A stretch of DNA of 16,350 bases from Fluviibacter sp964387485 (GCA_964387485.1 CAYLWV010000033.1:1-16350), one strand, 5' to 3'; shown: positions 6,796 through 14,087, counted from the first letter of the stretch. The notes: generated by a model not told the origin, from the sequence alone. Program-made: numbers and translations.

Positions 6796-7806
6796 TTGGA
6801 TCGTACCGAACGCTTTTACCGCATTGATCAGTTGCTCAATGAGCAGCGCTGCCTTTCCTTTGAAGCCATTCAGGAAGCGCTTGGTGTTTCCCGTGCCACG
6901 CTGCGGCGGGATCTGCAATATCTGCGTGATCGGCTCAATGCCCCGATTATCTACGACCGTTTGGGTGGCGGTTACCGGTTCACCCAGGATGCCGCGTCGC
7001 TTTCTGCAGCATCCGCGGTCAGTGGTCCAAAATACGAATTGCCGGGTCTCTGGTTTAATGCCAGCGAAATCTATGCCCTGTTGATGATGCAGCAGTTGCT
7101 TAACACCGTGCAGCCCGGTCTGCTCGGGCCGCATATTGCGCCTTTACAGTCACGCCTGTCGGCCTTGCTCGGTAGTCAGCAGAACCGGCCGGAAGATATT
7201 GAAGACCGTATCCGCATTGTGCATACAGGCCAGCGGGCGCCGGAACCAGCCAACTTTGCGTTGATTGCCTCAGCCCTGCTCAAGCGTCAACGGTTGCAAC
7301 TGCAGCACTGGCATCGGGGCCGGGATGAGACCACGAGCCGCGAGATTTCTCCGCAGCGCCTGGTGTTCTATCGTGGTAACTGGTATCTCGATGCTTGGTG
7401 CCACCTGCGCAAGGATTTACGCAGTTTCGCAGTGGAGACGCTCAGCGAAGTGGCGCTGCTCGATAAAAGTGCCAAGGAAGTGGCTGCCACCGTACTGGAT
7501 AGTCGCGTACAGAACGGTTACGGTATTTTCGGCGGGGCGCGGACGCAATGGGCACAACTGCGGTTTACGCCGGCGCGGGCGCGTTGGGTGGCTGCTGAAC
7601 AGTGGCACCCGGATCAGCGTGGCAGTGTGCTGCCTGATGGCAGTTATCAGCTGGATGTGCCGTACAGCATTGAAACCGAACTGGTGATGGACATTCTGCG
7701 CCATATGCCGGAGGTAGAGGTGCTGGGGCCGCCCGCTTTGCGGCAAAAGGTGTACGACAAGCTGGCAACGGCTCTGGCATTACATGCAGGCCCGGCAGCG
7801 CGCTGA
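6796..7806 (+). CDS. WYL-domain transcriptional regulator (YafY/DeoR-like HTH)
   Basis: A DNA-binding regulator with a ligand- or nucleic-acid-sensing WYL domain. From TTG at 6796 the product is 336 residues. A winged helix-turn-helix occupies about 3-62 (RTERFYRIDQLL, LGVSRATLRRDLQYLR, GGGYRF). The WYL domain spans about 155-225 with the NWYLDAW core at 195-201, and a WCX C-terminal extension covers about 245-330. The TTG is chosen because AGGGG lies seven bases upstream and the N-terminus then matches the family; the frame is open further upstream through the tRNA gene, but that part cannot be protein. An outer-membrane protein gene starts seven bases after the stop, so the two are probably one operon. 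The effector is unknown; some WYL proteins regulate DNA-damage or defence genes, others metabolism. Confidence 0.9.
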   Translation: MDRTERFYRIDQLLNEQRCLSFEAIQEALGVSRATLRRDLQYLRDRLNAPIIYDRLGGGYRFTQDAASLSAASAVSGPKYELPGLWFNASEIYALLMMQQLLNTVQPGLLGPHIAPLQSRLSALLGSQQNRPEDIEDRIRIVHTGQRAPEPANFALIASALLKRQRLQLQHWHRGRDETTSREISPQRLVFYRGNWYLDAWCHLRKDLRSFAVETLSEVALLDKSAKEVAATVLDSRVQNGYGIFGGARTQWAQLRFTPARARWVAAEQWHPDQRGSVLPDGSYQLDVPYSIETELVMDILRHMPEVEVLGPPALRQKVYDKLATALALHAGPAAR

Positions 7807-7813
7807 GCGGCCG

Positions 7814-8704
7814 ATGATCAGCCGCCTGTTTCGGTGCTTCGGGTTGCGGTTGTGTTTACTGGTGCTGCTCTTCGTCGCTGCGCCGGTCTGGGCCCAGGAG
7901 ATCGAGGCCCGCATGTACTCCAACGCCCCGGTGGGCTACAACTTTGTGGGTGTCGGTTTTACTCAGGTTAAAACCAGTAAATACGAGCTGAACACCGAGC
8001 TGCTGAGCTACAACCGGATCCTCGATGTGTTCGGCCAATCGGGCAAGATCAATGTCATCGTGCCCTACTCTCAGCTACACGGTAAAACCACCGTGGGTAA
8101 TCAGGTCATCACCGGTTCGGCACAGGGTTTGACGGACCCGATCATCCGGGTGGCGGCCAATCTGTATGGCGCGCCGGCGCTGACGCCGGAAGCGTTCCGT
8201 CACTACCAGCAGGACCTGATCATTGGCGCCAATTTGTCGGCGGTGGTGCCCTGGGGTGAATACAACAGCAATCAGCTGTTTAACGTCGGGGCGAATCGCA
8301 CCTTTCTGCAGCCAGGTTTGGGCGCCTCCCAGGCCAAGGGGCCTTGGCGCTTCGAGTTGTCGGGAGATGCGACGTTCTTCTCGGACAACAGGAACTTCTA
8401 CGGAAGGAATAATCTGTCGCAGAACCCGATCTATTCAGGCACGGGCCATGTGATTTATTACTTCCCCTCCACCGCCTGGCTCTCGACGGATGTGACGTAT
8501 TACTCGGGCGGTCAGTCGTTTGTGAATGGCCGGCAGATCAACAACTCGCAGGAAAACTGGCTGTTTGGCATGACTTTGTCGATGCCGGTGAATGCCCATA
8601 ACGCCATTAAGCTGCATGCGGCCGAGGGCAGTTTTTTCAGCCTCGGGCAAAACTACACCATGTATGGTGTCGTCTGGCAGTATCGCTGGGGGGATGGCCG
8701 TTAG
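7814..8704 (+). CDS. Outer-membrane transporter-like protein (phenol MetA-pathway family)
   Basis: A predicted outer-membrane beta-barrel resembling the 'MetA-pathway of phenol degradation' family of putative channels. The chosen ATG at 7814 gives 296 residues beginning with a signal peptide (MISRLFRCF, a hydrophobic core, then PVWA before QE). An ATG at 7784 inside the regulator gene would add ten polar residues and is less likely. The mature part alternates hydrophobic and polar residues with many aromatic girdle residues (for example YNFVGVGF, INVIVPYSQ, HVIYYFPSTAW), contains a GLTDPIIRVAANLYG segment typical of the family, and ends in a barrel-like aromatic strand (YGVVWQYRWGDGR). It overlaps no other gene and follows the WYL regulator closely, which suggests that regulator controls it. 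The substrate is unknown; no aromatic degradation genes are nearby. Confidence 0.8.
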   Translation: MISRLFRCFGLRLCLLVLLFVAAPVWAQEIEARMYSNAPVGYNFVGVGFTQVKTSKYELNTELLSYNRILDVFGQSGKINVIVPYSQLHGKTTVGNQVITGSAQGLTDPIIRVAANLYGAPALTPEAFRHYQQDLIIGANLSAVVPWGEYNSNQLFNVGANRTFLQPGLGASQAKGPWRFELSGDATFFSDNRNFYGRNNLSQNPIYSGTGHVIYYFPSTAWLSTDVTYYSGGQSFVNGRQINNSQENWLFGMTLSMPVNAHNAIKLHAAEGSFFSLGQNYTMYGVVWQYRWGDGR

Positions 8705-8713
8705 TTGGGTTGC

Positions 8714-10210
8714 TCAGTGGTTACTAAATAGTTGGCGAAACTGTATGGCTTCGGCGACATGGGCCGCACCAATCTGTTCGCTACCCGCCAGATCGGCGAG
8801 CGTTCGGGCAACACGTAACAAGCGGTGGTAAGCACGTGCCGAAAGGCCGAGTCGATTCACCGCTTGAGTGAGCAGGTTTTGACCAGCGGCATCCAGAACG
8901 GCATGTTGTTCCAGTGCTTTGCCTTCCAGGCGTGCATTGACCGACCCTTGCCTTTGGAGGGCAATACGCCAGGCCGTCATGACGCGTGCGCGTACTACCT
9001 CGGAGGCTTCGCCTGGGCCGCTTTGCGCCAGATCAGCCGATGACAGGGCTGGTACCTCGATGCAGAGATCGATTCGATCTAGTAAGGGACCGGATAAACG
9101 ATTGCGATAACGCTGGATCTGTTCCGGTGTGCAACGACAGGCTCGCGTGGGATGGCCTTGGTAGCCACAGGGGCACGGGTTCATGGCGGCGATCAGCTGA
9201 AAGGCCGCCGGATAGCTGGCGCGACGATTCGCGCGGGCGATGTGGACCTCGCCGGTTTCCAGCGGTTCGCGCAGGGACTCAAGCACACGTCGATCAAATT
9301 CCGGGAGCTCATCGAGAAACAACACGCCGCCGGTGGCGAGGGAGATCTCTCCCGGCATGGCCTGACTGCCACCGCCAATCACGGCCGCTGGAGAGGCGCT
9401 ATGGTGGGGTGCGCGAAAGGGTCGTTCGCCAAAATGTGCAGGCTCGAAAATACCCGCTAATGATTGAATACCGGCCGAAACGCGGGCACTGTGATCGTCC
9501 AGTGGCGGCAGAATGCCCGGTAGCCGGGTGGCCAGCATCGATTTCCCGGTCCCTGGCGGGCCGAGCATCAGTAGGGCATGACCGCCGGTCGCGGCAATTT
9601 CCAGTGCCCGACGAGCCTGCGCTTGGCCTTTGACATCGGCCAGATCCGGGTAGGTGCTGACGTGGTGCAAATCGGGTTTGCGGGCACGGGGTAGCGCATC
9701 GTCACCCATCAAATGAGCACAGACCTCGCGCAACGTCTGTGCCGTACGGACAGAGGCACCCTCGGCTAGGGCGGCTTCATTGCCCGAGGCTTCGGGCAGA
9801 ATCAGGGTGTGGCCCGCCTGCTGGCTGGCCAGCGCCAGGGCTAAGGCGCCGCGTACAGGCCGCAGGCTGCCCGTGAGCGACAGCTCACCGGCAAATTCAT
9901 AATCGTTGAGATTTTGAGCCGGTAGCTGGCCCGATGCGGCCAGCAGCCCCAGCGCAATGGGCAGATCAAAACGGCCTGAGTCTTTGGGCAAATCGGCCGG
10001 TGCCAGATTCACCGTGATGCGGCGGGCGGGGAATTCAAAACCGGAACTCAATAGGGCGGCACGCACACGGTCCCGTGCTTCACGCACCTCGGCATCAGCC
10101 AGGCCTACCAGACTGAAAGCCGGTAGGCCGTTGGCCACATGCACCTCGACCACCACGGCCGGTGCCTGAAGCCCATCCAGCGCTCGGGTATGAATGAGCG
10201 CTAGCGTCAT
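8714..10210 (-). CDS. comM: ComM/YifB family Mg-chelatase-like AAA+ ATPase
   Basis: ComM is a hexameric helicase that promotes branch migration during natural transformation; YifB is the same family in non-competent species. The 498-residue product has the N-terminal ChlI/Lon-like domain (VANGLPAFSLVGLADAEVREARDRVRAAL, about 26-53; NLAPADLPKDSGRFDLPIALGLL, about 68-90). The AAA+ core has Walker A GPPGTGKS (217-224), FRAPHHSASPAA, Walker B VLFLDELPEF (about 296-305), and a four-cysteine CPC...CRC cluster (346, 348, 358, 360). The C-terminal Mg_chelatase segment ends in GLSARAYHRLLRVARTLADL. The ATG at 10210 is three bases after the ubiK stop, so it is translationally coupled. It converges on the barrel gene with a nine-base gap and no visible terminator. 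All catalytic motifs look intact. Confidence 0.96.
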   Translation of the reverse strand: MTLALIHTRALDGLQAPAVVVEVHVANGLPAFSLVGLADAEVREARDRVRAALLSSGFEFPARRITVNLAPADLPKDSGRFDLPIALGLLAASGQLPAQNLNDYEFAGELSLTGSLRPVRGALALALASQQAGHTLILPEASGNEAALAEGASVRTAQTLREVCAHLMGDDALPRARKPDLHHVSTYPDLADVKGQAQARRALEIAATGGHALLMLGPPGTGKSMLATRLPGILPPLDDHSARVSAGIQSLAGIFEPAHFGERPFRAPHHSASPAAVIGGGSQAMPGEISLATGGVLFLDELPEFDRRVLESLREPLETGEVHIARANRRASYPAAFQLIAAMNPCPCGYQGHPTRACRCTPEQIQRYRNRLSGPLLDRIDLCIEVPALSSADLAQSGPGEASEVVRARVMTAWRIALQRQGSVNARLEGKALEQHAVLDAAGQNLLTQAVNRLGLSARAYHRLLRVARTLADLAGSEQIGAAHVAEAIQFRQLFSNH

Positions 10211-10213
10211 GGG

Positions 10214-10459
10214 TTATTGAGGTTTCTTGTCCTGAGCTTCGAGCTCATCCAATCGGGCGCTCAATTGTTCGACTAGCTGGCGGGTGCGGGCCAGTACATT
10301 GGCCTGGGTATCAAACTCTTCCCGCGTGACCAGATCCAGCTTGCTGAAGAAGCTGCTCATCATGGCACGCATGTTTTTTTCTACTTCCGCCGCCGGGCTG
10401 TTGGCGATCAAGCTGGAAACGCGCTGGGTGAAGTCTTCAAACATTTTAGGATCAAGCAT
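10214..10459 (-). CDS. ubiK: Ubiquinone biosynthesis accessory factor UbiK
   Basis: UbiK (YqiC, BMFP domain) is a small trimeric coiled-coil protein that binds UbiJ and membranes and supports aerobic ubiquinone synthesis. From the ATG at 10459 it is 81 residues, beginning MLDPKMFEDF as in the family. A middle amphipathic region carries the conserved KLDLVTREEFDTQ, and a C-terminal coiled coil (VLARTRQLVEQLSARLDELEAQ) ends the protein. The frame stays open for 33 more codons upstream, but that extension does not resemble the family and overlaps regulatory DNA, so it is rejected. The Shine-Dalgarno sequence is weak. comM follows after three bases, an order common in beta- and gammaproteobacteria. 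Confidence 0.94.
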   Translation of the reverse strand: MLDPKMFEDFTQRVSSLIANSPAAEVEKNMRAMMSSFFSKLDLVTREEFDTQANVLARTRQLVEQLSARLDELEAQDKKPQ

Positions 10460-10510
10460 CTTGCATAGCGCCGTAAAAATTGAGATGAGGCAGTCTAGCA
10501 TGGGCTGGCA

Positions 10511-10527
10511 TTGGTGGTATTTACCAA
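10511..10527. repeat. 17-base dyad TTGGT-N7-ACCAA
   Basis: Perfect five-base inverted arms, centred at 10519, exactly 30 bases from the centre of the NtrC-type dyad, about three helical turns. It lies 52 bases upstream of the ubiK ATG. It lacks the GCAC/GTGC core of NtrC sites. It could be an operator for either direction; no regulator is recognised. Confidence 0.45.
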
Positions 10528-10540
10528 ATGGTCCATTGGG

Positions 10541-10557
10541 CGCACCATTGTTGTGCA
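10541..10557. promoter_or_regulatory. NtrC-type enhancer dyad GCAC-N7-GTGC
   Basis: GCAC (10542-10545) and GTGC (10553-10556) with seven bases between match the conserved core of the NtrC site TGCAC-N7-GTGCA, with only the outer first base different. It is about 186 bases upstream of the -24 element, within the usual range for NtrC enhancers. A second, weaker candidate (TGCGC-N8-GTGCA, 10593-10610) has one base too many in its spacer. Confidence 0.7.
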
Positions 10558-10625
10558 TTAAGCCTTGCTTAAGAAAGTCTGCTTCAAAACAGTGCGCCCA
10601 TATTTGTGCATCGCGTTAAATGTGC

Positions 10626-10650
10626 GTGTGCAGTTCTGGGGGCTGCACGC
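10626..10650 (+). repeat. Hairpin-forming inverted repeat upstream of the porin promoter
   Basis: GTGCAG (10628-10633) and CTGCAC (10643-10648) are perfect arms around a nine-base G-rich loop, extendable to eight pairs with one G-U. The arms are inverted relative to the NtrC core, so this is not a second enhancer. No U-tract follows. The function is unknown. Confidence 0.45.
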
Positions 10651-10700
10651 CTAAGAAAGTTTCACTAAACAGGTGTGACGAAACAAAACAGATTCATTTT

Positions 10701-10713
10701 AATCAACTGGTTA
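10701..10713 (+). promoter_or_regulatory. IHF binding site (exact consensus match)
   Basis: AATCAACTGGTTA fits the IHF consensus WATCAA-N4-TTR at every defined position, and an A/T-rich stretch (10681-10700) lies on its 5' side as is usual. It sits between the NtrC dyad and the -24/-12 promoter, where IHF bending typically brings an activator to sigma-54 polymerase. The flanking arms AAACAAAAC (10681-10689) and GTTTTGTTT (10718-10726) are a perfect inverted repeat. Confidence 0.75.
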
Positions 10714-10742
10714 CGGAGTTTTGTTTGTGGGTGGCAGAGAGT

Positions 10743-10758
10743 TGGCACGGTCTGTGCA
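10743..10758 (+). promoter_or_regulatory. Sigma-54 (-24/-12) promoter of the porin-glnK-amtB unit
   Basis: TGGCACG-N4-GTGCA matches the sigma-54 consensus TGGCACG-N4-TTGCA with one mismatch, and the invariant GG and GC doublets have the correct spacing. The start is expected near 10769, giving a leader of about 40 bases before the porin ATG at 10808, which has its own AAGGA site. Confidence 0.85.
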
Positions 10759-10807
10759 TTAGATGTGACGTAGCAATTCTTTTCTTTTCGCATAAGGAAC
10801 TAAGACC

Positions 10808-11713
10808 ATGACCTTTAAGAAGACTCTCCTCGCCGCTTCGCTGGCCGCCATGTCGATGGCTGCTGTTGCTCAAACAGCTGATGCCAGCAAGGATTCTGCA
10901 GAAACCGCCGCTTCGACTGACTGGGCATTGACCGCCAACGTGACCCTGGCCAGCAGCTATCGTTTCCGCGGCATCGATCAGACCTTCAACCAGCCAGCTG
11001 TCCAAGCTGGTGTTGATTTGAGCATGCCGTATGGCTTCTACGTTGGTAACTGGAACTCGAATGTGAACGGTAACGCTGCGGGTATGCCGGGTGGCAATAT
11101 CGAAATGGATCTGTACGGTGGCTGGAAGTATGCCTTTACCGAAGATGTGGGTCTGGATACCGGCCTGATCAACTACTTCTACCCGGGCAGTAACCCAGCT
11201 AGCAGCCAGAATCCGGCGCTTACCCAGCCGAATCCGGTTGGTTATTCGATGAAGCCAGGTATGGTCTACAACCTTGAGTATTACCTGGGTGCTAACTGGA
11301 AAACGGTTAGCCTGAAGCAGTTCTTTGCGCTGACGGATTACTTCAATAATCAGGGCATGAATGGCGCTAGTACGGCTGGATCCGGTTATACCGATCTGCG
11401 TGGCACATACGATCTAAGCGATCTGCACCCGATGCTGGGTGGTTTTGGCCTGCTGGGTCATGTGGGTTATTTCTACATGAACAAGTTCAGCCAGGCGAAC
11501 TACGCTGATTGGGAGCTGGGTGTGACCAAAGACTTCGGTCAAGGCTGGAATGCCAAGGTGTCGTATATCCAAGCAGCAACCAATGGTGACTGTAGCAAAG
11601 CCCAGTTCTACTGCTTTGCAAAAAACGGTTGGGACTCGTCTGGCTCTGCAATCGGCTCTACACAAAATGCCGGCAAGGCAACGTACATGGTCACCATTGG
11701 CCGTACGTTCTAA
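10808..11713 (+). CDS. TorF-family putative porin, first gene of the ammonium operon
   Basis: A predicted outer-membrane beta-barrel of the TorF/Gcw_chp family. The 301-residue precursor has a clear signal peptide, MTFKKTLLAA then a hydrophobic stretch, probably cut after AVA at residue 21. The family signature follows (TLASSYRFRGIDQT near the N-terminus, then PAVQAGVDLSMPYGFYVGNW). Regular amphipathic strands continue to a final YMVTIGRTF, with the terminal Phe typical of barrel assembly signals. Two cysteines (GDCSKAQFYC) may form an extracellular-loop disulphide. AAGGA precedes the ATG at 10808. It sits directly behind a sigma-54 promoter and in front of glnK-amtB, so it is probably induced under nitrogen limitation and may admit ammonium or small nitrogen compounds. 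That transport role is inference; the substrate of this family is not established. Confidence 0.9.
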   Translation: MTFKKTLLAASLAAMSMAAVAQTADASKDSAETAASTDWALTANVTLASSYRFRGIDQTFNQPAVQAGVDLSMPYGFYVGNWNSNVNGNAAGMPGGNIEMDLYGGWKYAFTEDVGLDTGLINYFYPGSNPASSQNPALTQPNPVGYSMKPGMVYNLEYYLGANWKTVSLKQFFALTDYFNNQGMNGASTAGSGYTDLRGTYDLSDLHPMLGGFGLLGHVGYFYMNKFSQANYADWELGVTKDFGQGWNAKVSYIQAATNGDCSKAQFYCFAKNGWDSSGSAIGSTQNAGKATYMVTIGRTF

Positions 11714-11726
11714 TCAAGCTCGAAAC

Positions 11727-11751
11727 GGGGTTCATCCACACGGTGAACCCC
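11727..11751 (+). repeat. Hairpin between porin gene and glnK
   Basis: GGGGTTCA (11727-11734) and TGAACCCC (11744-11751) form a perfect eight-base-pair stem with a nine-base loop, 13 bases after the porin stop. No U-run follows, so it is more likely a 3'-stabilising or processing hairpin, or a leaky attenuator, than a full terminator. It could set a higher level of porin than of GlnK/AmtB from one transcript. Confidence 0.7.
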
Positions 11752-11782
11752 ATCAGATTCAAATTACATAAGGAAACAGTTC

Positions 11783-12121
11783 ATGAAACTCGTTACCGCA
11801 ATCATCAAGCCGTTCAAGCTAGACGAAGTGCGTGAAGCACTCGCCGCTGTCGGCGTTCAGGGCGTGACCGTGACGGAAGTCAAAGGCTTTGGTCGTCAGA
11901 AGGGCCATACCGAGCTCTATCGTGGCGCTGAATACGTGGTCGATTTTCTGCCGAAGGTAAAGCTGGAAGCCGCTGTGGCTGACGGCATTCTGGAGCAGGT
12001 TGTTGAAGCCATCGAGAAGTCGGCTGCTACCGGCAAGATCGGCGACGGCAAGATTTTCGTATTCCCGCTGGAACAAGTGATCCGTATCCGCACCGGTGAA
12101 TCCGGCGAGACGGCACTGTAA
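11783..12121 (+). CDS. glnK: PII nitrogen regulatory protein GlnK
   Basis: A trimeric PII signal protein that senses 2-oxoglutarate and ATP/ADP, is uridylylated by GlnD under nitrogen limitation, and plugs AmtB when nitrogen is plentiful. The 112-residue length is standard. The start MKLVTAIIKPFKLDEVREAL, the T-loop with Tyr51 (ELYRGAEYVVDF), the B-loop (ATGKIGDGKIFV) and the C-loop (RIRTGESGETAL) are all intact. AAGGAAA precedes the ATG. Sequence alone cannot separate GlnB from GlnK; the amtB neighbour 21 bases downstream decides for GlnK. Confidence 0.96.
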   Translation: MKLVTAIIKPFKLDEVREALAAVGVQGVTVTEVKGFGRQKGHTELYRGAEYVVDFLPKVKLEAAVADGILEQVVEAIEKSAATGKIGDGKIFVFPLEQVIRIRTGESGETAL

Positions 12122-12142
12122 ACGGTTACCAAGGAGTCTTTC

Positions 12143-13543
12143 ATGAAAAAGTATCTCGCAATGTTGCTGCCGCTGCTACTCAGCGGTCTGGCACTGGCTG
12201 AACCGGAAGTTGCAGCCCCCGTGATGAATAAGGCCGATAACGCCTGGATCATGGTCTGCTCAGCTTTCGTGATTCTGATGTCGATCCCCGGTCTGGCCTT
12301 GTTCTACGGCGGCCTGGTCCGCAAGAAGAACGTGCTCTCGCTGCTGATTCAGGTCTTTGTGGTGTTTGCTCTAATCTCTCTACTGTGGGTGATTTATGGC
12401 TACAGCGTGGCATTTACTGAAGGTCATTCGCTGTATAACGCCTTCTTCGGCTCGCTGGATAAGCTGCTGCTGAAGGGCATTAACGGTGAAACACTGACGG
12501 GTACCTTCTCGAAGGGTGTGGCGATTCCCGAGTTGACCTTTGTGGTCTTCCAGGGCGCGTTTGCTGCGATTACCTGTGCGCTGATCGTGGGTGCCTGGGC
12601 GGAGCGTATCAAGTTCTCGGCCGTACTGATCGGTCTGATTGCCTGGTTTACGCTGGCCTATCTGCCGGTGGCTCACATGGTGTGGTTCTGGGCTGGCCCG
12701 GATGCCTATACCTCGGCTGAAGCCGCAGAAGCAGCCGGTGCAACGGCGGGTTACCTGTTCCAGAAGGGCGCACTGGATTTCGCCGGTGGTACCGTGGTGC
12801 ACATCAACGCGGCTGTTGCAGGTCTGGTGGTTGCTGCGATTGCCGGCAAGCGTATCGGTTACGGTCGTGAAGCCATGTCGCCGCACAACCTGACCTTCAC
12901 TATGATCGGTGCCTCGCTGCTGTGGTTCGGCTGGTTCGGTTTCAACGCCGGTTCGGCACTGGAGGCCAGTGGTGCTGCCTCTCTAGCCTTTGTGAATACC
13001 TGGGTTGCCACGGCTGCTGCAACGCTGTCCTGGATGGCTGCCGAGTGGATGATCAAAGGTAAGCCTTCGATGCTAGGTGCCGCCTCGGGTGCGGTCTCGG
13101 GTCTGGTTGCGATTACCCCTGCTGCAGGCTTTGTCGGTGTCGGCGGTGCCATCATCATCGGTCTGATCGGCGGCGTGATCTGCCTGTGGGGTGCTTCGGG
13201 CCTGAAGAAGATGCTGAAGGTTGACGATTCGCTGGACGTCTTTGGCATCCACGGCGTGGGTGGTATCACCGGTGCACTGCTGACGGGTGTGTTTGCTGAC
13301 CCGGCACTGGGTGGCACGGGTATCTACGACTACGTCACGAATGCGGTTGCTGAAGGCTACTCGATTGCGGATCAAGTCGTGATTCAGGCGACCGCTGTCG
13401 GTACGACGATTGTCTGGTCAGGTGTGGTGGCCTTCGTGGTCTTCAAGCTGCTTGATGTTGTTATGGGTCTGCGTGTTCCGGAAGATGAGGAACGTGAAGG
13501 CCTGGATGTCACCTCCCACGGTGAAAACGCGTATCACGATTAA
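12143..13543 (+). CDS. amtB: Ammonium transporter AmtB
   Basis: AmtB is a trimeric inner-membrane channel that takes up ammonium when external levels are low. The 466-residue product begins with a cleavable signal peptide (MKKYLAMLLP to LALA, residues 1-19), followed by about eleven membrane helices. Key pore residues are present by motif: the twin histidines H220 (GGTVVHINAA) and H370 (FGIHGVGG), D212 (LDFAGG), the FQGAF gate region (136-140) and WFGWFGFNAGS (261-271). The C-terminal cytoplasmic tail MGLRVPEDEEREGLDVTSHGENAY, here noted by its ends only, is the conserved GlnK contact. AAGGAG precedes the ATG. It follows glnK by 21 bases and ends before a strong terminator. Confidence 0.97.
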   Translation: MKKYLAMLLPLLLSGLALAEPEVAAPVMNKADNAWIMVCSAFVILMSIPGLALFYGGLVRKKNVLSLLIQVFVVFALISLLWVIYGYSVAFTEGHSLYNAFFGSLDKLLLKGINGETLTGTFSKGVAIPELTFVVFQGAFAAITCALIVGAWAERIKFSAVLIGLIAWFTLAYLPVAHMVWFWAGPDAYTSAEAAEAAGATAGYLFQKGALDFAGGTVVHINAAVAGLVVAAIAGKRIGYGREAMSPHNLTFTMIGASLLWFGWFGFNAGSALEASGAASLAFVNTWVATAAATLSWMAAEWMIKGKPSMLGAASGAVSGLVAITPAAGFVGVGGAIIIGLIGGVICLWGASGLKKMLKVDDSLDVFGIHGVGGITGALLTGVFADPALGGTGIYDYVTNAVAEGYSIADQVVIQATAVGTTIVWSGVVAFVVFKLLDVVMGLRVPEDEEREGLDVTSHGENAYHD

Positions 13544-13601
13544 TGGTCGGTCGTTTTATGCAAAGGTAATACCCAACGGTTTCTCCTCTCCGTGTGGATT
13601 T

Positions 13602-13629
13602 GGCGGGTTCTTCGGGACCCGCCCTTTTT
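13602..13629 (+). terminator. Rho-independent terminator of the porin-glnK-amtB unit
   Basis: A nine-base-pair stem (GGCGGGTTC / GGACCCGCC) closed by a TTCG tetraloop in the stable C(UUCG)G context, followed by CTTTTTATTT. It lies about 58 bases after the amtB stop and just before the convergent DUF2721 gene. It has no T-tract on the minus strand, so it serves amtB only. Confidence 0.93.
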
Positions 13630-13631
13630 AT

Positions 13632-14087
13632 TTACGAGCGCGGTGGGAGCGTGTGGCCGAAATAGCGGATCGTAGTGGCGACTTTGATCTCAGCGAGAAA
13701 AAATGCCAGTGAGCACATCAGGCAGAGCATGGCCAGAATGAAGAAGCCGGTGACGACATCACCAAAAAGCGACTGACTGGCAAATAACTGACTGGTAAAA
13801 ATGACCAAAATGACTGCGCACACGAAAAAGGCGGCCATCGTGGCCAGGGTGATGGCCGTATTGATGAGCGTATTACGTTTGGCCAGTTTCTGAAGCTCAT
13901 GCTCGTACCAGCTGGGGTCATGTCCTTCGGAAACCCAGTGGTCCAGCTGACGACCTCGATCAATCACGCGTGAGAGGCGTGTGGTCAGCACAGATAGCAC
14001 CGCGCCGACACCGGTGAGCAGAAACACCGGCGCGACCGCCATTTGTACGACATGGGCGATATCAGTAACAGGTTGACCGGTGATCAT
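13632..14087 (-). CDS. DUF2721-type small membrane protein
   Basis: A 151-residue inner-membrane protein of unknown function that resembles the DUF2721 family. Three hydrophobic segments are visible: about 10-36 (ending VLSVLTTRL), 74-102 (TAITLATMAAFFVCAVILVIF) and 111-137. The conserved-looking loop TTRLSRVIDRGRQL follows the first helix, and the loop between helices one and two is charged. The ATG at 14087 has AGGAG five bases upstream. It lies 55 bases downstream of purU on the same strand and could be the last gene of a thrH-purU transcript. Confidence 0.8.
   Translation of the reverse strand: MITGQPVTDIAHVVQMAVAPVFLLTGVGAVLSVLTTRLSRVIDRGRQLDHWVSEGHDPSWYEHELQKLAKRNTLINTAITLATMAAFFVCAVILVIFTSQLFASQSLFGDVVTGFFILAMLCLMCSLAFFLAEIKVATTIRYFGHTLPPRS

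Noticed and set aside
8986..9633. 215-codon plus-strand open frame opposite comM
   Set aside because: Shadow of comM; low-complexity Arg-rich translation and no start signals.
10460..10558. Upstream extension of ubiK by 33 codons
   Set aside because: The family starts at MLDPKMFEDF, and the extension overlaps the NtrC-type dyad and has no ribosome binding site.
10593..10610. Second NtrC site TGCGC-N8-GTGCA
   Set aside because: The left core is altered and the spacer is one base too long; kept only as a weak half site.
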